This document shows, piece by piece, positions 24,609 to 36,632 of a stretch of DNA of 64,000 nucleotides. Made by a program: the position numbers and the translations under genes. This stretch comes from Osmia lignaria lignaria. Lineage: Eukaryota > Arthropoda > Insecta > Hymenoptera > Megachilidae. The notes under the pieces were generated by a model, which saw nothing but the letters and a program-made list of their open reading frames with translations, was not told where the DNA came from and did not search any database. The stretch lies in contig NW_027478162.1 of assembly GCF_051020975.1 (NCBI RefSeq), positions 17,918,001-17,982,000 of the forward strand. The letters run 5' to 3'. Numbering within the stretch: the first letter of the stretch is position 1; each line of letters begins with the position of its first letter.

Positions 24609-27600
24609 TCAGATGCGTAGTTCTCGAGATATATCAAGATATTTAAAAGTTCCGAAGCCGCACCAACATAATAGAGATACAGAAACACCGTGGCCCCTTT
24701 CTTTGAGATAACTCTGCACTATTGCGAGCTGCAAATGCCACTTCCAGCTTAGCTGTGCAGAGGAAGAACAACAAGAAGAAGAAATATCTCGAAATATGTC
24801 CGTCAGGCCAGTTCCTTTGAGCTGAATCTGCAAATATCTCGGAAACGAAGCGAGCTATGGCAAAATGTTAAGAGACGTTTTTTGTAGAGAATTATGTTTC
24901 CTACAATTTATGTTCTATGATATTTTTTGATCAGAAGCGTAGTTTTCGAGATATATCAAGATATTTAAAAGTTCCGAAGCCGCACCAACATAATAGAGAT
25001 ACAGAAACACCGTGGCCCCTCTCTTTGAGATAACTCTGCACTATTGCGAGCTGGAAATGCCACTTCCAGTTTAGCTGTGCAGAAGAAGGACAACAAGAAG
25101 AAGAAATATCTCGAAATATGTCCGTTAGGCCCCTTCCCTTGAGATAAATCTGCAAATATCTCGGAAACGAAGCGACCTATGGCAAAATGTTAAGAGACCT
25201 TTTTTGTAGAGAATTAAGTTTCCTACTTTTTATGTTCTATGATATTTTTTGATCAGATGCGTAGTTCTCGAGATATATCAACATATTTAAAAGTTCCGAA
25301 GCCGCACCAACATAATAGAGATACAGAAACACCGTGGCCCCTTTCTTTGAGATAACTCTGCACTATTGCGAGCTGCAAATGCCACTTCCAGCTTAGCTGT
25401 GCAGAGGAAGAACAACAAGAAGAAGAAATATCTCGAAATATGTCCGTCACGCCAGTTCCTTTGAGCTGAATCTGCAAATATCTCGGAAACGAAGCGAGCT
25501 ATGGCAAAATGTTAAGAGACGTTTTTTGTAGAGAATTATGTTTCCTACAATTTATGTTCTATGATATTTTTTGATCAGAAGCGTAGGTTTCGAGATATAT
25601 CGAGATATTTAAAAGTTCCGAAGCCGCACCAACATAATAGGGATACAGAATCACCGTGGCCCCTTTCTTTGAGATAACTCTGCACTAGTGCGAGCCGCAA
25701 ATGCCACTTCCAGCTTAGCTGTGCAGAAGAAGAACAACAAGAAGAAGAAATATCTCGAAATATGTCCGTCAGGCCCCTTCCCTTGAGATATATCTGCAAA
25801 TATCTCGGAAACCAAGCGAGCTATGGCAAAATGTTAAGAGACCTTTTTTGTAGAGAATTAAGTTTCCTACTTTTTATGTTCTATGATATTTTTTGATGAG
25901 ATGCGTAGTTCTCGAGATATATCAAGATATTTAAAAGTTCCGAAGCCGCACCAACATAATAGAGATACAGAAACACCGTGGCCCCTTTCTTTGAGATAAC
26001 TCTGCACTATTGCGAGCTGTAAATGCCACTTCCAGCTTAGCTGTGCAGAAGAAGAACAACAAGAAGAAGAAATATCTCGAGATATGTCCGTCAGGCCCCT
26101 TCCCTTGAGATATATCTGCAAATATCTCGGAAACGAAGCGAGCTAATGCAAAATGTTAAGAGACCTTTTTTGTAGAGAATTCTGTTTCCTACAATTTATG
26201 TTCTATGATATTTTTTGATCAGAAGCGTAGTTTTCGAGATATATCGAGATATTTAAAAGTTCCGAAGCCGCACCAACATAATAGAGATACAGAAACACCG
26301 TGGCCCCTTTCTTTGAGATAACTCTGCACTAGTGCGAGTCGCAAATGCCACTTCCAGCTTAGCTGTGCAGAAGAAGAACAACAAGAAGAAGAAATATCTC
26401 GAAATATGTCCGTCAGGCCCCTTCCCTTGAGATAAATCTGCAAATATCTCGGAAACGAAGCGAGCTATGGCAAAATGTTAAGAGACCTTTTTTGTAGAGA
26501 ATTAAGTTTCCTACTTTTTATGTTCTATGATATTTTTTGATGAGATGCGTAGTTCTCGAGATATATCAAGATATTTAAAAGTTCCGAAGCCGCACCAACA
26601 TAATAGAGATACAGAAACACCGTGGCCCCTTTCTTTGAGATAACTCTGCACTATTGCGAGCTGCAAATGTCACTTCCAGCTTAGCTGTGCAGAGGAAGAA
26701 CAACAAGAAGAAGAAATATCTCGAAATATGTCCGTCAGGCCAGTTCCTTTGAGCTGAATCTGCAAATATCTCGGAAACGAAGCGAGCCATGGCAAAATGT
26801 TAAGAGACGTTTTTTGTAGAGAATTATGTTTCCTACAATTTATGTTGTATGATATTTTTTGATCAGAAGCGTAGTTTTCGAGATATATCGAGACATTTGA
26901 AAGTTCCGAAGCCGCACCAACATAATAGGGATACAGAAACACCGTGGCCCCTTTCTTTGAGATAACTCTGCACTAGTGCGAGCCGCAAATGCCACTTCCA
27001 GCTTAGCTGTGCAGAAGAAGAACAACAAGAAGAAGAAATATCTCGAAATATGTCCGTCAGGCCCCTTCCCTTGAGATAAATCTGCAAATATCTCGGAAAC
27101 GAAGCGAGCTATGGCAAAATGTTAAGAGACCTTTTTTGTAGAGAATTAAGTTTCCTACTTTTTATGTTCTATGATATTTTTTGATCAGATGCGTAGTTCT
27201 CGAGATATATCAAGATATTTAAAAGTTCCGAAGCCGCACCAACATCATAGAGATACAGAAACACTGTGGCCCCTTTCTTTGAGATAACTCTGCACTATTG
27301 CGAGCTGCAAATGTCACTTCCAGCTTAGCTGTGCAGAGGAAGAACAACAAGAAGAAGAAATATCTCGAAATATGTCCGTCAGGCCAGTTCCTTTGAGCTG
27401 AATCTGCAAATATCTCGGAAACGAAGCGAGCTATGGCAAAATGTTAAGAGACGTTTTTTGTAGAGAATTATGTTTGCTACAATTTATGTTCTATGACATT
27501 TTTTGATCAGAAGCGTAGTTTTCGAGATATATCGAGACATTTAAAAGTTCCGAAGCCGCACCAACATAATAGGGATACAGAAACACCGTGGCCCCTTTCT

Positions 27601-28471
27601 TTGAGATAACTCTGCACTAGTGCGAGCCGCAAATGCCACTTCCAGCTTAGCTGTGCAGAGGAAGAACAACAAGAAGAAGAAATATCTCGAAATATGTCCG
27701 TCAGGCCCCTTCCCTTGAGATAAATCTGCAAATATCTCGGAAACGAAGCGAGCTATGGCAAAATGTTAAGAGACCTTTTTTGTAGAGAATTAAGTTTCCT
27801 ACTTTTTATGTTCTATGATATTTTTTGATCAGATGCGTAGTTCTCGAGATATATCAAGATATTTAAAAGTTCCGAAGCCGCACCAACATAATAGAGATAC
27901 AGAAACACCGTGGCCCCTTTCTTTGAGATAACTCTGCACTATTGCGAGCTGCAAATGTCACTTCCAGCTTAGCTGTGCAGAGGACGAACAACAAGAAGAA
28001 GAAATATCTCGAAATATGTCCGTCAGGCCAGTTCCTTTGAGCTGAATCTGCAAATATCTCGGAAACGAAGCGAGCTATGGCAAAATCTTAGAGACGTTTT
28101 TTGTAGAGAATTATGTTTCCTACAATTTGTGTTCTATGATATTTTTTGATCAGAAGCGTAGTTTTCGAGATATATCGAGATATTTAAAAGTTCCGAAGCC
28201 GCACCAACATAATAGAGATACAGAAACACCGTGGCCCCTTTCTTTGAGATAACTCTGCACTAGTGCGAGCCGCAAATGTCACTTCCAGCTTAGCTGTGCA
28301 GAGGAAGAACAACAAGAAGAAGAAATATCTCGAAATATGTCCGTCAGGCCAGTTCCTTTGAGCTGAATCTGCAAATATCTCGGAAACGAAGCGAGCTATG
28401 GCAAAATGTTAAGAGACGTTTTTTGTAGAGAATTATGTTTCCTACAATTTATGTTCTATGATATTTTTTGA
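24609..28471. repeat. Relative of 18,491-22,000 plus monomers with AAATGTCAC
   Basis: Units 24609, 24931, 25253 and 25575 parallel 18491, 18813/19457, 19779 and 20101. Units 25897-26863 parallel 20745-21711 at an offset of 5,152 bp. From 26541 to 28151 four of the six units carry AAATGTCAC, which makes an in-frame TGA in the minus-strand frame. A 1-bp deletion lies at about 28,086. AGGACGAAC at 27,983 and CATCATAG near 27,245 are private. Confidence 0.8.
28081..28095. other. 1-bp deletion, CAAAATCTTAGAGAC form (321-bp monomer)
   Basis: The usual AAAATGTTAAGAGAC reads AAAATCTTAGAGAC: one A lost and one G-to-C change. The same compound variant appears at about 28,727 and 32,911, each followed by TTTGTGTTC. 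A single origin with later copying is the simplest reading. Confidence 0.9.
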
Positions 28472-28722
28472 TCAGAAGCGTAGTTTTCGAGATATATCGA
28501 GACATTTGAAAGTTCCGAAGCCGCACCAACATAATAGGGATACAGAAACACCGTGGCCCCTTTCTTTGAGATAACTCTGCACTAGTGCGAGCCGCAAATG
28601 CCACTTCCAGCTTAGCTGTGCAGAAGAAGAACAACAAGAAGAAGAAATATCTCGAAATATGTCCATCAGGACCCTTCCCTTGAGATAAATCTGCAAATAT
28701 CTCGGAAACGAAGCGAGCTGTG

Positions 28723-28740
28723 GCAAAATCTTAGAGACGT
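28723..28740. other. 1-bp deletion, shared form (321-bp monomer)
   Basis: Same AAAATCTTAGAGAC compound variant as at 28,081, here preceded by GAGCTGTGGC and the rare CCATCAGGACCC of the 28472 monomer. Confidence 0.9.
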
Positions 28741-28826
28741 TTTTTGTAGAGAATTATGTTTCCTACAATTTGTGTTCTATGATATTTTTTGATCAGAAGC
28801 GTAGTTTTCGAGATATATCGAGATAT

Positions 28827-30758
28827 TTAAAAGTTCCGAAGCCGCACCAACATAATAGAGATACAGAAACACCGTGGCCCCTTTCGTTGAGATAACTCTG
28901 CACTATTGCGACCTGCAAATGCCACTTCCAGCTCAGCTGTGCAGAAGAAGAACAACAAGAAGAAGAAATATCTCGAAATATGTCCGTCAGGCCCCTTCCC
29001 TTGAGATAAATCTGCAAATATCTCGGAAACGAAGCGAGCTATGGCAAAATGTTAAGAGACCTTTTTTGTAGAGAATTAAGTTTCCTACTTTTCATGTTCT
29101 ATGATATTTTTTGATCAGATGCGTAGTTCTCGAGATATATCAAGATATTTAAAAGTTCCGAAGCAGCACCAACATAATAGAGATACAGAAACACCGTGGC
29201 CGCTTTCTTTGAGATAACTCTGCACTATTGCGAGCTGTAAATGCCACTTCCAGCTTAGCTGTGCAGAAGAAGAACAACAAGAAGAAGAAATATCTCGAAA
29301 TATGTCCGGCAGGCCCCTTCCCTTGAGATATATCTGCAAATATCTCGGAAACGAAGCGAGCTATGGCAAAATGTTAACATACCTTTTTTGTAGAGAATTA
29401 TGTTTCCTACAATTTATGTTCTATGATATTTTTTGATCAGATGCGTAGTTCTCGAGATATATCAAGATATTTAAAAGTTCCGAAGCCGCACCAACATAAT
29501 AGAGATACAGAAACACCGTGGCCCCTTTCTTTGAGATAACTCTGCACTAGCGCGAGCCGCAAATGCCACTTACAGCTTAGCTGTGCAGAAGAAGAACAAC
29601 GAGAAGAAGAAATATCTCGAAATATGTCCGTCAGGCCCCTTCCCTTGAGATAAATCTGCAAATATCTCGGAAACGAAGCGAGCTATGGCAAAATGTTAAG
29701 AGACCTTTTCTGTACAGAATTATGTTTCCTACAATTTATGTTCTATGATATTTTTTGATCAGAAGCGTAGTTTTCGAGATATATCGAGATATGTAAAAGT
29801 TCCGAAGCCGCACCAACATAATAGAGATACAGAAACACCGTGGCCCCTTTCTTTGAGATAACTCTGCACTATTGCGAGCTGCAAATGCCACTTCCAGCTT
29901 AGCTGTGCAGAGGAAGAACAACAAGAAGAAGAAATATCTCGAAATATGTCCGTCAGGCCAGTTCCTTTGAGCTGAATCTGCAAATATCTCGGAAACGAAG
30001 CGAGCTATGGCAAAATGTTAAGAGACCTTTTTTGTAGAGAATTAAGTTTCCTACTTTTTATGTTCTATGATATTTTTTGATCAGATGCGTAGTTCTCGAG
30101 ATATATCAAGATATTTAAAGGTTCCGAAGCCGCACCAACATAATAGAGATACAGAAACACCGTGGCACCTTTCTTTGAGATAACTCTGCACTATTGCGAG
30201 CTGTGAATGCCACTTCCAGCTTAGCTGTGCAGAAGAAGAACAACAAGAAGAAGAAATATCTCGAAATATGTCCGTCAGGCCCCTTCCCTTGAGATAAATC
30301 TGCAAATATCTCGGAAACGAAACGAGCTATGGCAAAATGTTAAGAGACCTTTTTTGTACAGAATTATGTTTCCTACTTTTTATGTTCTACGATATTTTTT
30401 GATCAGAAGCGTAGTTTTCGAGATATATCGAGATATTTAAAAGTTCCGAAGCCGCACCAACATAATAGAGATACAGAAACACCGTGGCCCCTTTCTTTGA
30501 GATAACTCTGCACTATTGCGAGCTGCAAATGCCACTTCCAGCTTAGCTGTGCAGAGGAAGAACAACAAGAAGAAGAAATATCTCGAAATATGTCCGTCAG
30601 GCCAGTTCCTTTGAGCTGAATCTGCAAATATCTCGGAAACGAAGCGAGCTATGGCAAAATGTTAAGAGACGTTTTTTGTAGAGAATTATGTTTCCTACAA
30701 TTTATGTTCTATGATATTTTTTGATCAGAAGCGTAGTTTTCGAGATATATCGAGATAC
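28827..30758. repeat. 6-monomer higher-order repeat, copy 1 (1,932 bp)
   Basis: Bases 28,827-30,817 match 30,759-32,749 at an offset of 1,932 bp, and I found no difference on reading both. Ordered rare variants are TTTCGTTGAG, GCGACCTGC, CAGCTCAGC, GAAGCAGCACC, GTGGCCGC, GTCCGGCAGG, GTTAACATACC, CTAGCGCGAG, CTTACAGC, AACGAGAAG, CTGTACAG, GATATGTAAAAG, AAAGGTTCC, GTGGCACC, CTGTGAATG, GAAACGAAACG and CTACGATAT. The density of private variants makes the identity striking. Confidence 0.95.
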
Positions 30759-32690
30759 TTAAAAGTTCCGAAGCCGCACCAACATAATAGAGATACAGAA
30801 ACACCGTGGCCCCTTTCGTTGAGATAACTCTGCACTATTGCGACCTGCAAATGCCACTTCCAGCTCAGCTGTGCAGAAGAAGAACAACAAGAAGAAGAAA
30901 TATCTCGAAATATGTCCGTCAGGCCCCTTCCCTTGAGATAAATCTGCAAATATCTCGGAAACGAAGCGAGCTATGGCAAAATGTTAAGAGACCTTTTTTG
31001 TAGAGAATTAAGTTTCCTACTTTTCATGTTCTATGATATTTTTTGATCAGATGCGTAGTTCTCGAGATATATCAAGATATTTAAAAGTTCCGAAGCAGCA
31101 CCAACATAATAGAGATACAGAAACACCGTGGCCGCTTTCTTTGAGATAACTCTGCACTATTGCGAGCTGTAAATGCCACTTCCAGCTTAGCTGTGCAGAA
31201 GAAGAACAACAAGAAGAAGAAATATCTCGAAATATGTCCGGCAGGCCCCTTCCCTTGAGATATATCTGCAAATATCTCGGAAACGAAGCGAGCTATGGCA
31301 AAATGTTAACATACCTTTTTTGTAGAGAATTATGTTTCCTACAATTTATGTTCTATGATATTTTTTGATCAGATGCGTAGTTCTCGAGATATATCAAGAT
31401 ATTTAAAAGTTCCGAAGCCGCACCAACATAATAGAGATACAGAAACACCGTGGCCCCTTTCTTTGAGATAACTCTGCACTAGCGCGAGCCGCAAATGCCA
31501 CTTACAGCTTAGCTGTGCAGAAGAAGAACAACGAGAAGAAGAAATATCTCGAAATATGTCCGTCAGGCCCCTTCCCTTGAGATAAATCTGCAAATATCTC
31601 GGAAACGAAGCGAGCTATGGCAAAATGTTAAGAGACCTTTTCTGTACAGAATTATGTTTCCTACAATTTATGTTCTATGATATTTTTTGATCAGAAGCGT
31701 AGTTTTCGAGATATATCGAGATATGTAAAAGTTCCGAAGCCGCACCAACATAATAGAGATACAGAAACACCGTGGCCCCTTTCTTTGAGATAACTCTGCA
31801 CTATTGCGAGCTGCAAATGCCACTTCCAGCTTAGCTGTGCAGAGGAAGAACAACAAGAAGAAGAAATATCTCGAAATATGTCCGTCAGGCCAGTTCCTTT
31901 GAGCTGAATCTGCAAATATCTCGGAAACGAAGCGAGCTATGGCAAAATGTTAAGAGACCTTTTTTGTAGAGAATTAAGTTTCCTACTTTTTATGTTCTAT
32001 GATATTTTTTGATCAGATGCGTAGTTCTCGAGATATATCAAGATATTTAAAGGTTCCGAAGCCGCACCAACATAATAGAGATACAGAAACACCGTGGCAC
32101 CTTTCTTTGAGATAACTCTGCACTATTGCGAGCTGTGAATGCCACTTCCAGCTTAGCTGTGCAGAAGAAGAACAACAAGAAGAAGAAATATCTCGAAATA
32201 TGTCCGTCAGGCCCCTTCCCTTGAGATAAATCTGCAAATATCTCGGAAACGAAACGAGCTATGGCAAAATGTTAAGAGACCTTTTTTGTACAGAATTATG
32301 TTTCCTACTTTTTATGTTCTACGATATTTTTTGATCAGAAGCGTAGTTTTCGAGATATATCGAGATATTTAAAAGTTCCGAAGCCGCACCAACATAATAG
32401 AGATACAGAAACACCGTGGCCCCTTTCTTTGAGATAACTCTGCACTATTGCGAGCTGCAAATGCCACTTCCAGCTTAGCTGTGCAGAGGAAGAACAACAA
32501 GAAGAAGAAATATCTCGAAATATGTCCGTCAGGCCAGTTCCTTTGAGCTGAATCTGCAAATATCTCGGAAACGAAGCGAGCTATGGCAAAATGTTAAGAG
32601 ACGTTTTTTGTAGAGAATTATGTTTCCTACAATTTATGTTCTATGATATTTTTTGATCAGAAGCGTAGTTTTCGAGATATATCGAGATAC
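30759..32690. repeat. 6-monomer higher-order repeat, copy 2 (1,932 bp)
   Basis: Immediate second copy of the 6-mer, apparently identical to the first. The left boundary is the T/C difference at 28,826/30,758; the right boundary is G/T at 30,818/32,750. Either this is a very recent duplication or the assembly repeated one unit. Confidence 0.95.
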
Positions 32691-34407
32691 TTAAAAGTTC
32701 CGAAGCCGCACCAACATAATAGAGATACAGAAACACCGTGGCCCCTTTCTTTGAGATAACTCTGCACGATTGCGAGCTGGAAATGCCACTTCCAGTTTAG
32801 CTGTGCAGAAGAAGAACAACAAGAAGAAGAAATATCTCGAAATATGTCCATCAGGACCCTTCCCTTGAGATAAATCTGCAAATATCTCGGAAACGAAGCG
32901 AGCTGTGGCAAAATCTTAGAGACGTTTTTTGTAGAGAATTATGTTTCCTACAATTTGTGTTCTATGATATTTTTTGATCAGAAGCGTAGTTTTCGAGATA
33001 TATCGAGATATTTAAAAGTTCCGAAGCCGCACCAACATAATGGAGATACAGAAACACCGTGGCCCCTTTCGTTGAGATAACTCTGCACTATTGCGACCTG
33101 CAAATGCCACTTCCAGCTCAGCTGTGCAGAAGAAGAACAACAGGAAGAAGAAATATCTCGAAATATGTCCGTCAGGCCCCTTCCCTTGAGATAAATCTGC
33201 AAATATCTCGGAAACGAAGCGAGCTATGGCAAAATGTTAAGAGACCTTTTTTGTAGAGAATTAAGTTTCCTACTTTTTATGTTGTATGATATTTTTTGAT
33301 CAGATGCGTATTTCTCGAGATATATCAAGATATTTAAAAGTTGCGAAGCCGCACCAACATAATAGAGATACAGAAACACCGTGGCCCCTTTCTTTGAGAT
33401 AACTCTGCACTATTGCGAGCTGCAAATGCCACTTCCAGCTTAGCTGTGCAGAAGAAGAACAACAAGAAGAAGAAATATCTCGAAATATGTCCGTCAGGCC
33501 CCTTCCCTTGAGATAAATCTGCAAATATCTCGGAAACGAAGCGAGCTATGGCAAAATGTTTACAGACCTTTCTTGTAGAGAATTAAGTTTCCTACTTTTT
33601 ATGTAGTATGATATTTTTTGATCAGATGCGTAGTTCTCGAGATATATCAAGATATTTAAAAGTTCCGAAGCCGCACCAACATAATAGATATACAGAAACA
33701 CCGTGGCCCCTTTCTTTGAGATAACTCTGCACTAGTGCGAGCCGCAAATGCCACTTCCAGCTTAGCTGTGCAGAAGAAGAACAACAAGAAGAAGAAATAT
33801 CTCGAAATATGTCCGACAGGCCCCTTCCCTTGAGATAAATCTGCAAATATCTCGGAAACGAAGCGAGCTATGGCGGAATGTTAAGAGACCTTTTTTGTAG
33901 AGAATTAAGTTTCCTACTTTTTATCTTCTATGATATTTTTTGATCAGATGCGTAGTTCTCGAGATATATCAAGATATTTAAAAGTTCCGAAGCCGCACCA
34001 ACATAATAGAGATACAGAAACACCGTGGCCCCTTTCTTTGAGATAACTCTGCACTATTGCGCGCTGCAAATGCCACTTCCAGCTTAGCTGTGCAGAAGAA
34101 GAACAACAAGAAGAAGAAATATCTCGAAATATGTCCGTCAGGACCCTTCCCTTGAGATAAATCTGCAAATATCTCGGAAACGAAGAGAGCTATGGCAAAA
34201 TGTTAAGAGACCTTTTTTGTAGAGAATTAAGTTTCCTACTTTTCATGTTCTATGATATTTTTTGATCAGATGCGTAGTTCTCGAGATATATCAAGATATT
34301 TAAAAGTTCCGAAGCAGCACCAACATAATAGAGATACAGAAACACCGTGGCCGCTTTCTTTGAGATAACTCTGCACTATTGCGAGCTGTAAATGCCACTT
34401 CCAGCTG
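32691..34407. repeat. Transition subarray with returning variants
   Basis: Unit 32657 joins the GAGATACTT start of the 6-mer to GCTGGAAATG and then to CCATCAGGACCC with the 1-bp deletion known from 28472. Unit 32978 returns to TTTCGTTGAG/GCGACCTGC, 4,185 bp (13 monomers minus 1 base) after 28793. The units that follow carry private changes such as TAGTATGAT near 33,605, GCGCGCTGC near 34,060, GGCGGAATG near 33,873 and a return of GAAGCAGCACC near 34,313. Confidence 0.8.
32908..32925. other. 1-bp deletion, shared form (321-bp monomer)
   Basis: Third occurrence of the AAAATCTTAGAGAC variant, with GAGCTGTGGC before it and TTTGTGTTC after it, as at 28,723. Confidence 0.9.
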
Positions 34408-36632
34408 AGCTGTGCAGAAGAAGAACAACAAGAAGAAGAAATATCTCGAAATATGTCCGTCAGGCCCCTTCCCTTGAGATAAATCTGGAAATATCTCGGA
34501 AACGAAGAGAGCTATGGCAAAATGTTAAGAGACCTTTTTTGTAGAGAATTAAGTTTCCTACTTTTTATGTTCTATGACATTTTTTGATCAGATGCGTAGT
34601 TCTCGAGATATATCAAGATATTTAAAAGTTCCGAAGCCGCACCAACATAATAGAGATACAGAAACACCGTGGCCCCTTTCTTTGAGCTAACTCTGCACTA
34701 TTGCGAGCTGTAAATGCCACTTCCAGCTTAGCGGTGCAGAAGAAGAACAACAAGAAGAAGAAATATCTCGAAATATGTCCGTCAGGCCCCTTCCCTTGAG
34801 ATATATCTGCGAATATCTCGGAAACCAAGCGAGCTATGGCAAAATGTTAAGAGACCTTTTTTGTAGAGAATTATGTTTCCTACAATTTATGTTCTATGAT
34901 ATTTTTTGATCAGAAGCGTAGTTTTCGAGATATATCGAGATATTTAAAAGTTCCGAAGCCGCACCAACATAATAGAGATACAGAAACACCGTGGCCCCTT
35001 TCTTTGAGATAACTCTGCACTAGTGCGAGCCGCAAATGCCACTTCCAGTTTAGCTGTGCAGAAGAAGAACAACAAGAAGAAGAAATATCTCGAAATATGT
35101 CCGTCAGGCCCCTTCCCTTGAGATAAATATGCAAATATCTCGGAAACGAAGCGAGCTATGGCAAAATGTTAAGAGACCTTTTTTGTAGAGAATTAAGTTT
35201 CCTACTTTTTATGTTCTATGATATTTTTTGATCAGAAGCGTAGTTTTCGAGATATATCGAGATATTTAAAAGTTCCGAAGCCGCACCAACATAATAGAGA
35301 TACAGAAACACCGTGGCCCCTTTCTTTGAGATAACTCTGCACTAGTGCGAGCCGCAAATGCCACTTCCAGCTTAGCTGTGCAGAAGAAGAACAACAAGAA
35401 GAAGAAATATCTCGAAATATGTCCGTCAGGCCCCTTCCCTTGAGATAAATCTGGAAATATCTCGGAAACGAAGAGAGCTATGGCAAAATGTTCAGAGACC
35501 TTTTTTGTAGAGAATTAAGTTTCCTACTTTTCATGTTCTATGATATTTTTTGATCAGATGCGTAGTTCTCGAGATATATCAAGATATTTAAAAGTTCCGA
35601 AGCCGCACCAACATAATAGAGATACAGAAACACCGTGGCCCCTTTCTTTGAGATAACTCTGCACTAGTGCGAGCCGCAAATGCCACTTCCAGCTTAGCTG
35701 TGCAGAAGAAGAACAACAAGAAGAAGAAATATCTCGAAATATGTCCGTCAGGCCCCTTCCCTTGAGATAAATATGCAAATATCTCGGAAACGAAGCGAGC
35801 TATGGCAAAATGTTAAGAGACCTTTTTTGTAGAGAATAATGTTTCTTACTTTTTATGTTCTATGATATTTTTTGATCAGACCCGTAGTTCTCGAGATATA
35901 TCAAGATATTTAAAAGTTCCGAAGCCGCACCAACATAATAGAGATACAGAAACACCGTGGCCCCTTTCTTTGAGATATCTCTGCACTATTGCGAGCTGCA
36001 AATGCCACTTCCAGCTTAGCTGTGCAGAAGAAGAACAACAAGAAGAAGAAATATCTCGAAATATGTCCGTCAGGCCAGTTCCTTTGAGCTGAATCTGCAA
36101 ATATCTCGGAAACGAAGCGAGCTATGGCAAAATGTTAAGAGACCTTTTTTGTAGAGAATTAAGTTTCCTACTTTTTATGTTCTATGATATTTTTTGATCA
36201 GATGCGTAGTTCTCGAGATATATCAAGATATTTAAAAGTTCCGAAGCCGCACCAACATAATAGAGATACAGAAACACCGTGGCCCCTTTCTTTGAGATAA
36301 CTCTGCACTATTGCGAGCTGGAAATGCCACTTCCAGTTTAGCTGTGCAGAAGAAGAACAACAAGAAGAAGAAATATCTCGGAATATGTCCGTTGGGCCCC
36401 TTCCCTTGAGATATATCTGCAAATATCTCGGAAACCAAGCGAGCTATGGCAAAATGTTAAGAGACCTTTTTTGTAGAGAATTAAGTTTCCTACTTTTTAT
36501 GTTCTATGATATTTTTTGATCAGATGCGCAGTTCTCGAGATATATCAAGATATTTAAAAGTTCCGAAGCCGCACCAACATAATAGAGATACAGAAACACC
36601 GTGGCCCCTTTCTTTGAGATAACTCTGCACTA
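34408..36632. repeat. Long-range duplication, copy 1 (offset 7,084 bp)
   Basis: About 2.2 kb matching 41,492-43,716 at 22 monomers' distance. Ordered markers are ATCTGGAAATATC, GAGAGC, CTATGACATT, GAGCTAACTC, TTAGCGGTGC, CTGCGAATATC, AACCAAGC, AATATGCAAAT, GTTCAGAGACC, GAATAATGTTTCTTAC, GACCCGTAG, GAGATATCTC and GTTGGGCCCC. I see two or three differences, including GACCTTTTTT against GACCCTTTTT and GAGATATATC against GAGATAAATC. Confidence 0.85.

Noticed and set aside
28827..32749. Calling the perfect 6-mer duplication an assembly error
   Set aside because: Both copies have distinct flanks and the pattern fits the other duplications in the window. I cannot decide without reads, so it is reported as a finding with both readings.
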